A DNA stretch of 25,090 nucleotides from positions 1 to 25,090 of the forward strand of contig JBFGCM010000055.1 in the NCBI GenBank assembly GCA_041581135.1. The letters run 5' to 3'. The stretch comes from JBFGCM01 sp041581135 (GTDB taxonomy: Bacteria > Actinomycetota > Acidimicrobiia > Spongiisociales > UBA5794). Positions 7,289-14,787 of the stretch are shown here, piece by piece; position 1 is the first letter of the stretch; each line of letters begins with the position of its first letter. The translations under genes were made by a program, and so were the position numbers. A model generated the notes under the pieces. The model did no database searches, was not told the origin of the DNA, and saw nothing but the letters and a program-made list of their open reading frames with translations.

Positions 7289-9208
7289 TCAGGTCTTCAG
7301 ATGGCGGGCGTGCCACTCGAGGATCGCCTCGAATCGCTCCACGCGGTGCGTGGGCGTGCCGCTTCGCGACAGCTCGTGGCCCTCCCCCGGGAACCGCAGC
7401 ATCTCGGTGGGGACGCCGCGCCGCATCAGGAGGGTGAAGAGCTGCTCACCCTGTTCGATGGGCGTCCGGTAGTCGGCTTCCGAGTGGATCACGAGGGTTG
7501 GTGTGTCGATGTCGTCGGCATACGCCAAGGGGCTCGCCCGCCACATCCGCTCGTGATCGTCGAGCGAGCCCAGGTACCACTCGCCGAAGTAGGTGCCGAT
7601 GTCCGAGGTGCCGTTGAACGAGGTCCACGAGTACAGGCCCCGCTCTGCAACCGCCGAGGAGAATCGACCGTCCACCGCCAGCAGCCGAATCGTGGCGAGG
7701 CCGCCGTAGGAGCCACCCATCACCCCCATGCGATCTCGGTCCAGGCGCGGGAAGCGCTCGAGAGCGGCATCCACCGCAGTGACGAAGTCACGCAGATCCG
7801 GTGGCATCTCGGTGGGCCACTCGTCCACCACCGCCCGCATGTGCTCGTCGCCGTAGCCGCTGGAGCCTCGAGGGTTGATGGCGACGACGCCGTACCCGGC
7901 GCCCACGTACACCTGGAACTCGTCGAAGAAGCCGAAACCGTACTGGGTCGCCGGCCCGCCGTGGATGTTGAGCAGGAGCGGCACGTCACCATCGCGTTGG
8001 GGCAGGTACACCCAGCCGTGCACGTCGGTGCCGTCGACCTCGACCCGGAACTCTTCGGGAGCCACCAGGCCCGCCTCGGCGACGAACTCGTCGTTGAGCA
8101 CCGTCAGGCGCCGTTCGACACCCGCTTCGTGCCACCACAGCTCGCCGGGATCGGTCGCCGTCGACGCTACGAACGCGGCCGCGGATGCATCGTCATTGAC
8201 GGTGATCCCGGTGAGCACGCGATCGCCGCCGACGAAGGGTTCCACTTGCCAATCGGGCCCGACGCGAATCGCCTCCACGCGACCTTCGTTCTCCAAGAGG
8301 GTCACGAACCCGCCATCGTCAAGCCACTGCGGCCCCGCCGGCGCCACGGGTGGGGAGTAGAAGAGGATGCTGCGGTCGAGATCGGGGAGCATGTCCCGGT
8401 AGCCGCCGTCGGCCTGCCGCTGGTACATCGAGCCCACGGAAGGGAGCGCCTGGGTATCCGGCTCACCCAGACCGTAGAACGTGCCGTCCGGCGCGTAGCT
8501 CAGCAACCCGAACCCGGCGGGCTCCGACAGTGGACGCGGTTCCCCGCCGTCGAGCCCCACTTCCCACGCCTGGGCTGCCGGGTCGAGCCCACGCCGATCG
8601 TGCCGGGCGGAGAGGAACGCCACCGCTGCACCGTCGGGTCGCCAGACGACGCCACCGTCGTCGTAGGGGCCGTCGGTCAGCTGGTCGAGGGTCGTGGTGG
8701 CCACGTCGAGGACGTACACGTGGGACCGCCGATCGAAGGTCCAACCGGCGCCGTCACCGCGGTACGGGAGCTCGGTGATGCGCTTGGGCCGCCGTCCCCG
8801 CTCTTCGTCGTCCAGCTCGGCCCACTCGTCCGTGTACGAGACGCCGACCACAGCCAGCTTGCCTTCAGTGGGCGACCACTCGAGCTCCCTCGCCCCGAGG
8901 GCGAAGTCGGTGACCACCTGGGCTTCCCCGCCGCTACGCGGCATCAGAGCCACCTGCGGCTGGTCGTCGTCGCCCGTACCCTTCCGAAGGAACGCGAGCC
9001 ACTCGCCATCCGGCGACCATCGCGGCGAGGTGTCCGCCCGCCCCGCCGTGAAGGGCGCCGCCTCCTCGCCGTCCCACAACCAGATCTGGTGGTTGTAGCG
9101 ATCCTCTTCCAGATCGATGCACGTGACCACGAACGCCACGGCGCGTCCGTCCGGCGCCAGCCGCGGATCAGATGGAAGGCGCAACCGCCCGAGGTCATCC
9201 GGTTTCAT
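7289..9208 (-). CDS. S9 (prolyl oligopeptidase) family serine peptidase, acylaminoacyl-peptidase/DPP-like
   Basis: A 639-aa peptidase with an N-terminal WD40-like beta-propeller (repeats such as SPRWSPDGEWLAF, YAPDGTFYGLG, VVWRPDGAAVAFLSARHD) that gates access for short peptides, and a C-terminal alpha/beta-hydrolase domain. The catalytic triad is visible: Ser500 in GGSYGG, Asp579 in HSEADYRTP, His611 in PGEGHELSR. The oxyanion region LNIHGGPATQYG and the RGSSGYG motif are also typical. There is no signal peptide, so it is probably cytoplasmic and trims oligopeptides or removes blocked N-terminal residues. ATG 9208 follows GGAGG with a 4-nt gap, a clear start. It is transcribed alone, divergent from pgpA with 47 bp between them. 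Confidence 0.94.
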   Translation of the reverse strand: MKPDDLGRLRLPSDPRLAPDGRAVAFVVTCIDLEEDRYNHQIWLWDGEEAAPFTAGRADTSPRWSPDGEWLAFLRKGTGDDDQPQVALMPRSGGEAQVVTDFALGARELEWSPTEGKLAVVGVSYTDEWAELDDEERGRRPKRITELPYRGDGAGWTFDRRSHVYVLDVATTTLDQLTDGPYDDGGVVWRPDGAAVAFLSARHDRRGLDPAAQAWEVGLDGGEPRPLSEPAGFGLLSYAPDGTFYGLGEPDTQALPSVGSMYQRQADGGYRDMLPDLDRSILFYSPPVAPAGPQWLDDGGFVTLLENEGRVEAIRVGPDWQVEPFVGGDRVLTGITVNDDASAAAFVASTATDPGELWWHEAGVERRLTVLNDEFVAEAGLVAPEEFRVEVDGTDVHGWVYLPQRDGDVPLLLNIHGGPATQYGFGFFDEFQVYVGAGYGVVAINPRGSSGYGDEHMRAVVDEWPTEMPPDLRDFVTAVDAALERFPRLDRDRMGVMGGSYGGLATIRLLAVDGRFSSAVAERGLYSWTSFNGTSDIGTYFGEWYLGSLDDHERMWRASPLAYADDIDTPTLVIHSEADYRTPIEQGEQLFTLLMRRGVPTEMLRFPGEGHELSRSGTPTHRVERFEAILEWHARHLKT

Positions 9209-9240
9209 TCATCCTCCAATGCCGGCGGCAAACATAGCGG

Positions 9241-9246
9241 TAGCCT
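9241..9246 (+). promoter_or_regulatory. TAGCCT -10 box of a probable leaderless promoter (pgpA)
   Basis: TAGCCT ends 9 nt before ATG 9256 and no Shine-Dalgarno is present, so transcription would begin at or just before the start codon. The bases 9237-9255 also form an imperfect dyad (GCGGTAG / CTGCCGC). Confidence 0.5.
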
Positions 9247-9255
9247 GCCTGCCGC

Positions 9256-9705
9256 ATGCACAGATTCGTCGCATCCGGCCTCGGCGTCGGCCTCATTCCC
9301 CGTAGCCTGTGGGGTAGCGATGCCGGAGCCGGCACGGTCGGCTCACTGCTGGCGGCGGCCGTGGCGTGGGGCACCGCCGACCTCGGGGTGTGGCTCCAGA
9401 TCGCACTTGCCGTCGTGGCGGTCGGCGCGTCCATGTGGTCAGCGACGCCCTTCGCCGCCGATGGCTCGGACCCGGGTTGGATCGTCATCGACGAGGAAGC
9501 GGGTGCGCTCATCGCCCTCATCGGGCTGACCGGATGGCCGTTCGTGCTGGCATGGGTGGTCTTTCGCGTGGCCGACATCACCAAGCGATTCCCGGGTGTG
9601 GCCGCCGCCGAGCGTCTCCACGGGGCACTGGGTATCACCGGTGACGACGTCGTCGCCGGCTTCTACGGTCTCGCCGCAGGATGGTTGCTCAGCGCCGCGC
9701 TCTAG
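9256..9705 (+). CDS. pgpA: Phosphatidylglycerophosphatase A
   Basis: Dephosphorylates phosphatidylglycerol phosphate to phosphatidylglycerol in the membrane. The 149-aa protein carries the PgpA signatures in order: GLGVGLIPRS...GAGTVGSLLAA (residues 8-34), DPGWIVIDEEAG with D79/E80, FRVADITKRFP with D107, and GITGDDVVAGFYG with D130/D131. The usual KPxP after the DI motif is KRFP here. Hydrophobic segments at about 43-60, 84-102 and 132-148 fit a small integral membrane enzyme. ATG 9256 has no Shine-Dalgarno but lies 9 nt after TAGCCT. Its stop overlaps that of the convergent serA in a CTAG palindrome. Confidence 0.88.
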   Translation: MHRFVASGLGVGLIPRSLWGSDAGAGTVGSLLAAAVAWGTADLGVWLQIALAVVAVGASMWSATPFAADGSDPGWIVIDEEAGALIALIGLTGWPFVLAWVVFRVADITKRFPGVAAAERLHGALGITGDDVVAGFYGLAAGWLLSAAL

Positions 9706-11297
9706 CCGTCGTGGTTCGGCAGTTCGATGTAATGCACGTTGGCGATGCCTTCCAGCGCCAGGATGTCGGCGATCCGGCGGTCATCCAGCGGATCGTCCAG
9801 ATTGAGCCCCATCATGGCGGCCGAGCCGTCAGGGGCTCGCCCCACCACCATATTGGCGATGTTGATCCGGGCGTCCCCGAGATAGGTGCCGACCCGGCCG
9901 ATGACCCCGGGCACGTCGGCATTCTGCAACACCAGCATGCGGCGGCTGAGGGGCAACTCGATCTCGTACTCGTCCACCGAGGTGAGCACGGGACCGCGAT
10001 GCCCCATCACCGTCCCTGCCACGGTCTTCGCCTTCCCGCTCACCTCGCCGGTGAGGCGGACGAGCGTGTGGAAGTCCTCGGCATCGTCGCGGGTCTCGAA
10101 GACGATCTCGAGGTCACGCCTCGCGGCCATGCTGGGAACGTTCACGTAGGTGGGAGGTACGTCGCTGACGGTCGAGAGCAGTCCCTTGAGGACGGCGAGC
10201 CGAACGGCGTTCATCGGATGCGCGGCCAGATCGCCCTCGACGGCGATGGTCACGCTCGATCCGAGGCCGCCCCCGAGCGCTACGAAGATCTGGCCGAGAT
10301 CCTCGAGGAGGGGCAGGTAGTGCCGGATCTCGTCGGGGACATCGGGGCCGAGGTCCAGGTTGACCGCAGTGGGCACGAGCTCGCCACGAAGCGCGGTAGC
10401 AACCGATTCGGCGACCACGATGCCGGCCTTGTCCTGTGCCTCGTGCGTCGCCGCCCCGAGATGAGGGGTGACCACCACCTCGGGCAGGTCGAACAGGGGG
10501 CTGGCGGTGGTGGGCTCGGTGGCGAACACGTCGATGGCGGCTCCGCCGACGATGCCGGCCCGGACCGCGTCCGCCAACGCTTCTTCGTCGACGATGGCCC
10601 CCCGCGCCACGTTGACGAGCCGCACGCCTCGCTTCATCTTGGCGAAGGCGCCGGCGCCGAGCATGCCCTCGGTCTGACGCGTCTTGGGCACGTGGACGGA
10701 GATGAAGTCGGACTGCGCCAGCAGCTCGTCGAACTCGACGAGCTCCACCCGCAGACGCCGCGCCCGGTCTTCAGAACGTACCGAGTCGTAGGCAACCACT
10801 CGCATGCCGAATGCCTTGGCGCGTTCGGCCACCAGGGCGCCGATTCTCCCCAGGCCGAGGATGCCGAGGGTCTTGCCGTGGAGCTCGACACCGCGGAACC
10901 GGTCGCGCTCCCAGGCCCCGCCACGCAACGAGGCGTCGGCCTCCGCCACGCGCCGGGCTTGTGCCAGCAGCAACGCCATGGTGTGCTCGGCGGCGGAGAT
11001 GGTGTTGGCGTCGGGCGCGTTCACCACCAGCACGCCGGCGGCGGTGGCGGCCGCAACATCGATGTTGTCGACCCCCACGCCGGCCCGCCCGATCACCGAC
11101 AGATGCGGGGCTCCTGAAATCAGCTCAGCATCGACCGTGGTGGCCGACCGCACGATGAGCGCCGCGGCATCCTTGAGCCGGGTGGCCAGCTCTTCCCGAT
11201 CGACGCCGATCGCCACATCCACGTCGTAGTCGGTTCGGAGCGCGTCGAGGCCGGCCTCGGCGATCTCCTCCGCCACCACCACTTTCTGTCGATTCAT
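9702..11297 (-). CDS. serA: D-3-phosphoglycerate dehydrogenase (long type with C-terminal ACT domain)
   Basis: First committed step of serine synthesis, oxidising 3-phosphoglycerate with NAD+. The 531-aa length fits the type I enzymes of actinobacteria. The Rossmann motif GLGRIG is at 148-153; catalytic R232 (NVARGAIVDEEAL), E261 (FATEP) and H279 (VVVTPHLGAATHEAQ) are present. Residues about 320-450 form the intervening substrate-binding (ASB) domain, and about 455-531 the serine-binding ACT domain (MLVLQNADVPGVIGRVGTYL). I chose ATG 11297 (MNRQKVVVAEE) because GAGGCGG lies just upstream and the motif is the normal N-terminus; the frame stays open upstream to 11330. The ribosome-binding site lies inside an inverted repeat. 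Feedback control by serine is known for this domain layout. Confidence 0.96.
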   Translation of the reverse strand: MNRQKVVVAEEIAEAGLDALRTDYDVDVAIGVDREELATRLKDAAALIVRSATTVDAELISGAPHLSVIGRAGVGVDNIDVAAATAAGVLVVNAPDANTISAAEHTMALLLAQARRVAEADASLRGGAWERDRFRGVELHGKTLGILGLGRIGALVAERAKAFGMRVVAYDSVRSEDRARRLRVELVEFDELLAQSDFISVHVPKTRQTEGMLGAGAFAKMKRGVRLVNVARGAIVDEEALADAVRAGIVGGAAIDVFATEPTTASPLFDLPEVVVTPHLGAATHEAQDKAGIVVAESVATALRGELVPTAVNLDLGPDVPDEIRHYLPLLEDLGQIFVALGGGLGSSVTIAVEGDLAAHPMNAVRLAVLKGLLSTVSDVPPTYVNVPSMAARRDLEIVFETRDDAEDFHTLVRLTGEVSGKAKTVAGTVMGHRGPVLTSVDEYEIELPLSRRMLVLQNADVPGVIGRVGTYLGDARINIANMVVGRAPDGSAAMMGLNLDDPLDDRRIADILALEGIANVHYIELPNHDG

Positions 11298-11298
11298 C

Positions 11299-11336
11299 GA
11301 TGCCGCCTCACCAATACAGGGCGGCATCATGCCACC
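11299..11336 (-). promoter_or_regulatory. serA leader with three complementary segments (possible alternative hairpins)
   Basis: Segment A, GGCGGCATC on the coding strand (11307-11299), ends one base before ATG 11297 and overlaps the GAGG ribosome-binding site. Segment B, GATGCCGCC (11328-11320), is its exact 9-bp complement across a 12-nt loop. Segment C, GGTGGCAT (11336-11329), can also pair with B with one G-U. A:B pairing would hide the ribosome-binding site; B:C would free it. It could equally be a double-stranded operator with repeated GGCGGCAT half-sites. Confidence 0.45.
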
Positions 11337-11392
11337 GCTGCGGGCAGAGCCAAATCATTCCCGTATGACAGGCGCCGAGCGGCGGACCGGCC

Positions 11393-11398
11393 TATGTT
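11393..11398 (+). promoter_or_regulatory. Possible -10 box for the universal stress protein gene
   Basis: TATGTT fits TANNNT and would give a very short leader carrying the strong AGGAGGTGA site at 11406-11414. No -35 match is evident, so this is tentative. Confidence 0.35.
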
Positions 11399-11417
11399 TC
11401 ATCACAGGAGGTGAGCT

Positions 11418-11861
11418 GTGGAGACCTGGAACCCGAAGATCATCGTTGTCGGCGTCGACGGCTCTGAAGGAAGCATCCACGCTGCGCTGGCCACTGCCTC
11501 CCTGGCACGGGCCACCGGCGCAGCCGTCAAGGTGGTCACGGTCGTCCGCGAACCGGAGGGATGGTGGGGCATCGTGGGCTCACCGCCGCCGGCGACGGCG
11601 CTGGGCAACGCCATGGCCGACGCGCAGCGCGAGGCGCTCGACGCGGTCGAGGCCGCCGTCGACTGGTCGGGCATCGACTACGAGCTGCTCGAGCAGATCG
11701 GGGAACCGGCCAAGTCGCTCGTTGCCTACTGCCACGAGACCGACGCCGACATGCTGGTGGTGGGGCGGCGGGGCGCCGGCCTCATCGAGCGGCTGATCAC
11801 CGGATCGGTGGCGAGCCGGGTGGTGCAGACGGCGCCGTGCCCGGTCCTGCTGGTGCCTTAG
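11418..11861 (+). CDS. Universal stress protein (UspA family), ATP-binding type
   Basis: A 147-aa single-domain Usp. The N-terminal strand and acidic residue are in KIIVVGVDGSEGS, and the C-terminal nucleotide-binding signature G-2x-G-9x-G-S is seen in GRRGAGLIERLITGSVASRVVQTAPCPVLLVP. Such proteins bind ATP and accumulate under starvation or stress in the cytoplasm; the precise role here is unknown. GTG 11418 is preceded by AGGAGGTGA, the strongest ribosome-binding site in the window, suggesting high expression. The stop TAG overlaps the convergent tungstate-binding-protein stop by 3 bases (11858-11861). Confidence 0.93.
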   Translation: METWNPKIIVVGVDGSEGSIHAALATASLARATGAAVKVVTVVREPEGWWGIVGSPPPATALGNAMADAQREALDAVEAAVDWSGIDYELLEQIGEPAKSLVAYCHETDADMLVVGRRGAGLIERLITGSVASRVVQTAPCPVLLVP

Positions 11862-12646
11862 CCGGCCGGGGCGTACACCAGCTGCCCGAACAGCTCTCGA
11901 TTGGCGGCCTCGATCGCCACCACGCCGGCCGGGGACGCCAGCCAGTCGACGAACGTGACTGCGGCTTCAGAACCCGGCATCGCAATGGCCCGGTACGGAT
12001 TGTCGAGCCACTCGTCGGCCACCAGATCCGCAACCCGCAGGTTCCCGGGCAGCTCGGCCAGCACCGTGCCCAGCTCGGCCAATGCGAAGGCATCGCGGTC
12101 CGCTGCCACCAGCAGTGTGAAGCCCATGCCCTGGCCTGTGGCGAACGACCACTCCTCCCCCGGCTCCACACCAATGGACTCCCAGATGGCGGTCTCCCGC
12201 TCGAAGGTGCCGGAGCCGTCGGCCCGAGACACGTGCGTCCACTCGTTGCGGGCGATCTCAGCGAACGCCTCGCGCACGGTGAGCCCGTCCACGATGCGCT
12301 CCGGCGGACCGACGAGCACGAATCGGCTGGCAAACACCGTGGCGACCCGAGCCGCAGCCGCCCGCTCGAGGAACGCCGCCTCCAAGGCCGGTGCGTGCAC
12401 GATGACCACTTCGGCAGCACCCTTGTCGGCCAGCTCGAATGCTTCGCCCGAGGCGGCACCGACGACGGAGACGTCGATGCCGGGGTGCGTTTCCTCGAAT
12501 CGCGCCTCGAGCGCTCCCATGAGGCCGCTGTCCACCACCGTGGTCCCGGCCACGACGACCAACCGTTCGCCCCCGCCGGAACACGCGGTCAGGGTGGCCG
12601 CCGCCAGCCACACGAGCAGCAGCGAGCCGGTTCGCCGCCCTATCAC
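11858..12646 (-). CDS. tupA: Tungstate/molybdate-type ABC transporter substrate-binding lipoprotein (TupA-like)
   Basis: A 262-aa lipoprotein: hydrophobic signal then lipobox LTAC (C22). The mature part follows the TupA pattern: LVVVAGTTVVDSGLMGALEARFEE at the start, AEVVIVHAPALEAAFL, RFVLVGPPERI, and SRADGSGTFERETAIWE, which parallels the SRGDDSGTH-type oxyanion motif of TupA. It would capture tungstate (or molybdate) outside the cell and hand it to the permease. GTG 12646 overlaps the ATPase stop as GTGA, so translation is probably coupled. Being last in the unit differs from the common A-B-C order. Tungstate versus molybdate cannot be settled by eye. Confidence 0.85.
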   Translation of the reverse strand: MIGRRTGSLLLVWLAAATLTACSGGGERLVVVAGTTVVDSGLMGALEARFEETHPGIDVSVVGAASGEAFELADKGAAEVVIVHAPALEAAFLERAAAARVATVFASRFVLVGPPERIVDGLTVREAFAEIARNEWTHVSRADGSGTFERETAIWESIGVEPGEEWSFATGQGMGFTLLVAADRDAFALAELGTVLAELPGNLRVADLVADEWLDNPYRAIAMPGSEAAVTFVDWLASPAGVVAIEAANRELFGQLVYAPAG

Positions 12647-13635
12647 GTGCCGACGATACGCACGGCCGTCGCCTTGAGGGCGACGGTGACCTCTGCTCCC
12701 ACTTGGAGGCTCAGCGCATCGCGGGAGCCGGGGGTGATGAGCGCCACCACCTCGATCGCTCCCACTCCCACCACCAGCTCGACCAGCCGGCCCGTCTCCC
12801 GAGTTGCCATCACCCGACCGGACCACACGTTGCGAGCAGATCCACCCGTCACGCTGCCGGCGTAGACCGTCACCGCCTCGGCACCGAAGAGGGCAGTCGC
12901 CGGCCCCGACGCGGCATCGCCCATCCCCCACAGGGTCTGGTCGCCGACGGCCAGCTCCACGAGCGCCCCCCGGGTTCGATTGACCTCACCGCGCAACACG
13001 TTGCCGACGCCCACGATGGCGGCGATGTCGTCGTCGTCCGGGAGCGCGAAGACCTCGGTCACCGGGCCGCGTTGGCGAATGCTGCCATCGACCATCACCG
13101 CCAGTGTGCCGCCCAGGATCGCTGCTTCTTCGCGATCGTGGCTCACGATGACGGCAGCACGATGGCCGATGGCCCGGGCGATCACGCGCGCCACGGCGGC
13201 GCGGTCTCGCACGTCGAGGGGAGCCAGCGGCTCGTCGAGCAGCACCAACGGCTCGGGGCGAGCCAGCACCCGTGCCAGGGCCAGACGGTGGCGTTCGCCG
13301 CCACTGAGCGCTCGAGCGGGCCGCAGCAGCACGTCGGCGATGCCGAGCTCGGCGGCGAGTGCCTGAGCCGTGGCGTGCCGGGCGGGGGCGAGACCCATCA
13401 GGAGGTTGGCGGCGCCAGAGCCGCGAAAGGCGTACGGCCGCTGCGGCAGGTAGGCGGCGGCAACGGGATCATCGGCACCGGGGCCGACGCCGGCCACGGC
13501 GCGCACATACGACGTCTTGCCGGCTCCGTTGGGACCGAACAGCACGATGCGCTCGCCGTCGTGGAGCGGTTGCTCGTCCACCGACAGCACCAGATCTCCC
13601 ACGTCGAGGCGAACGGCAGGCAGCAGCATGGTCAC
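12643..13635 (-). CDS. tupC: ABC transporter ATP-binding protein with TOBE domain (tungstate/molybdate type)
   Basis: A 330-aa ATPase: Walker A FGPNGAGKTS (about residues 33-42), Q-loop YLPQRPYAF, signature LSGGERHRLALARVLA, Walker B PLVLLDEPLAPLD, and H-loop VIVSHDREEA. The C-terminal third has two TOBE-like segments (VGNVLRGEVNRTRGALVELAVG and NVWSGRVMATRETGRLVELVVG...), the oxyanion-sensing fold of ModC-type ATPases. GTG 13635 overlaps the permease stop by 4 nt (GTGA) with GAGG 5 nt upstream; ATG 13629 in the same frame is the alternative. The other end makes a second GTGA overlap with the binding-protein gene. Confidence 0.92.
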   Translation of the reverse strand: MTMLLPAVRLDVGDLVLSVDEQPLHDGERIVLFGPNGAGKTSYVRAVAGVGPGADDPVAAAYLPQRPYAFRGSGAANLLMGLAPARHATAQALAAELGIADVLLRPARALSGGERHRLALARVLARPEPLVLLDEPLAPLDVRDRAAVARVIARAIGHRAAVIVSHDREEAAILGGTLAVMVDGSIRQRGPVTEVFALPDDDDIAAIVGVGNVLRGEVNRTRGALVELAVGDQTLWGMGDAASGPATALFGAEAVTVYAGSVTGGSARNVWSGRVMATRETGRLVELVVGVGAIEVVALITPGSRDALSLQVGAEVTVALKATAVRIVGT

Positions 13636-14324
13636 TCGGTCCTCAGCTGGAGCCACGTGAGTGCGCCGTTGACGATCAGGGCCACGATCAGGAGCACGAA
13701 GCCGAGCGCCACCGCTGCGCCGAACCGGGCCTGGCGCGCCTCCTGCACGATCGCAGTGGTCAGCACCCTGGTCTCTCCCTGGATGTTGCCACCCACCACC
13801 AGGACCGCCCCGACCTCGGCAACGACCCGGCCGAAGGCAGCCGCCACCGCCGCCAGCACACCCGGCCACGCCTCCCGGACCAGGACCCGACCCTCCGACC
13901 ACCGGTCCAGGCCCAACGCCCGCAGCTGCTCGACCGCATCGGGCGACAACCCGCGCACGGCGCCGGCCGTGATCCCGGCGGCGATCGGGATGGCCAGTGC
14001 GGCTTGGGCGAGGATCATCGCCGTCGGCGTGAACAACACCCCCCACGCGCCCAGCGGCCCGTCACGCCACAGCAGCAGCAGGAAGAACAGACCGGCCAGC
14101 ACGGGTGGCATGCCCATGCCGGTGTTGACGAGGGCGAGGAGTGGCCCGCGACCCCGGAACCGACCCCACCCCAGGGCCACCCCGAGCGGCACGCCGACCA
14201 CCACACCGATGATCGTGGCGGTTCCCGATACGGCGAGTGTGAGACCCAGGACCCGGCGCAGCTCGGGTCCGGCGTCGGCAAGGAAGGAGAGAGCGTCGCG
14301 GAGTACCTCGCCGAGGAACTCCAC
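13632..14324 (-). CDS. tupB: Tungstate/molybdate-type ABC transporter permease (TupB-like)
   Basis: A 230-aa integral membrane protein with about five or six hydrophobic segments. It has the TupB-like motif MGMPPVLAGLFFLLLLW and the permease coupling loop EQLRALGLDRWSEGRVLVREAWPGVLAAVAAAFGRVVAEVGA, followed by VVGGNIQGETRVLTTAIV, typical of this family. It forms the channel energised by the downstream ATPase. GTG 14324 sits 4-5 nt after AAAGGAG and directly abuts the TAG stop of the small membrane protein gene upstream (no intergenic base), so all four genes look like one transcript. Confidence 0.9.
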   Translation of the reverse strand: MEFLGEVLRDALSFLADAGPELRRVLGLTLAVSGTATIIGVVVGVPLGVALGWGRFRGRGPLLALVNTGMGMPPVLAGLFFLLLLWRDGPLGAWGVLFTPTAMILAQAALAIPIAAGITAGAVRGLSPDAVEQLRALGLDRWSEGRVLVREAWPGVLAAVAAAFGRVVAEVGAVLVVGGNIQGETRVLTTAIVQEARQARFGAAVALGFVLLIVALIVNGALTWLQLRTE

Positions 14325-14681
14325 CTAGCTCCTTTGGAAGAAGAAGAAATACCAGGCGATGAGACCGATGACCGCGGCCACGAATGCGAGCTTGACCAGA
14401 CTCTTCATCAACCCGTAGACGAACCCCACCACGCCGAGCACCCCCATGAGTGCCCACAACGGATTGGCGGAGGCGAAGTCGATGAACGACTCCGGGATCT
14501 TGTCCTGGACGTTCTCGGGAAGCCGGTTGACCACTTCCTCGGGGATCTGGTCGAGACTGCCGTCGCGGAGCTGATCGACGATCTCAGGCGGCAACTGGTC
14601 GATCACGTCGGGCGGGAGCTGATCGATGACCTCGCTCTGGAAGTACAGCCAGTGGTTGTAGACCACGTTGAATGCGTGCAT
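14325..14681 (-). CDS. Small membrane protein with octapeptide repeats, leads the tungstate transporter operon
   Basis: I cannot assign this 118-aa protein to a family. After MHAFNVVYNHWLYFQS, residues 17-64 are six consecutive 8-residue repeats of the form [ED]V[IV][DN][QRK][LI]P[PE], for example EVIDQLPP, DVIDQLPP, EVVNRLPE and NVQDKIPE, then a degenerate seventh. Residues about 72-112 hold two hydrophobic segments (ANPLWALMGVLGVVGFVYGL and LAFVAAVIGLIAWYFFFF). There is no signal peptide, so the repeats precede a membrane hairpin. ATG 14681 lies 8 nt after TATTCT and lacks a Shine-Dalgarno, a probable leaderless start. Its stop touches the permease start. Confidence 0.78.
   Translation of the reverse strand: MHAFNVVYNHWLYFQSEVIDQLPPDVIDQLPPEIVDQLRDGSLDQIPEEVVNRLPENVQDKIPESFIDFASANPLWALMGVLGVVGFVYGLMKSLVKLAFVAAVIGLIAWYFFFFQRS
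14490..14633 (-). repeat. 24-bp in-frame repeats encoding octapeptide units
   Basis: Six units of 24 bp encode an 8-residue pattern (EVIDQLPP, DVIDQLPP, EIVDQLRD, GSLDQIPE, EVVNRLPE, NVQDKIPE). DNA identity is modest (GATCAGCTC, GACCAGTTG, GATCAGCTC variants), so the repeat is kept at protein level rather than freshly duplicated. Confidence 0.8.
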
Positions 14682-14689
14682 GCGGCGGG

Positions 14690-14695
14690 AGAATA
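14690..14695 (-). promoter_or_regulatory. TATTCT -10 box of the tungstate operon (probable leaderless start)
   Basis: On the minus strand TATTCT ends 8 nt before ATG 14681. It lies in the 7-nt centre of a perfect 6-bp dyad, CGGCGG (14683-14688) and CCGCCG (14696-14701), so a protein bound to the dyad would cover the -10. Confidence 0.5.
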
Positions 14696-14775
14696 CCGCC
14701 GGTGCGGAGATTCGTGGCTGTTTCCGCGTGCCGGTTGGGATGCGGCAGGGTTCTCTCGCCCACCGGCCGGCGTCG

Positions 14776-14781
14776 TACCCT
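14776..14781 (+). promoter_or_regulatory. TACCCT -10 box of a probable leaderless promoter (DUF983 gene)
   Basis: TACCCT is followed by exactly 6 nt and then GTG 14788, the spacing expected if transcription starts at the first base of the start codon. Confidence 0.5.
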
Positions 14782-14787
14782 GGGGGC

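Noticed and set aside
7286..9529. A 747-codon open frame on the plus strand opposite the S9 peptidase
   Set aside because: The peptidase has complete catalytic motifs and a good start; the opposite frame has low-complexity Arg/His/Val-rich translation and runs into pgpA. Long antisense frames are expected in GC-rich DNA.
12703..14328. A 541-codon plus-strand open frame opposite the transporter genes
   Set aside because: The minus-strand genes have Walker, signature and permease motifs and coupled starts; the opposite frame has none.
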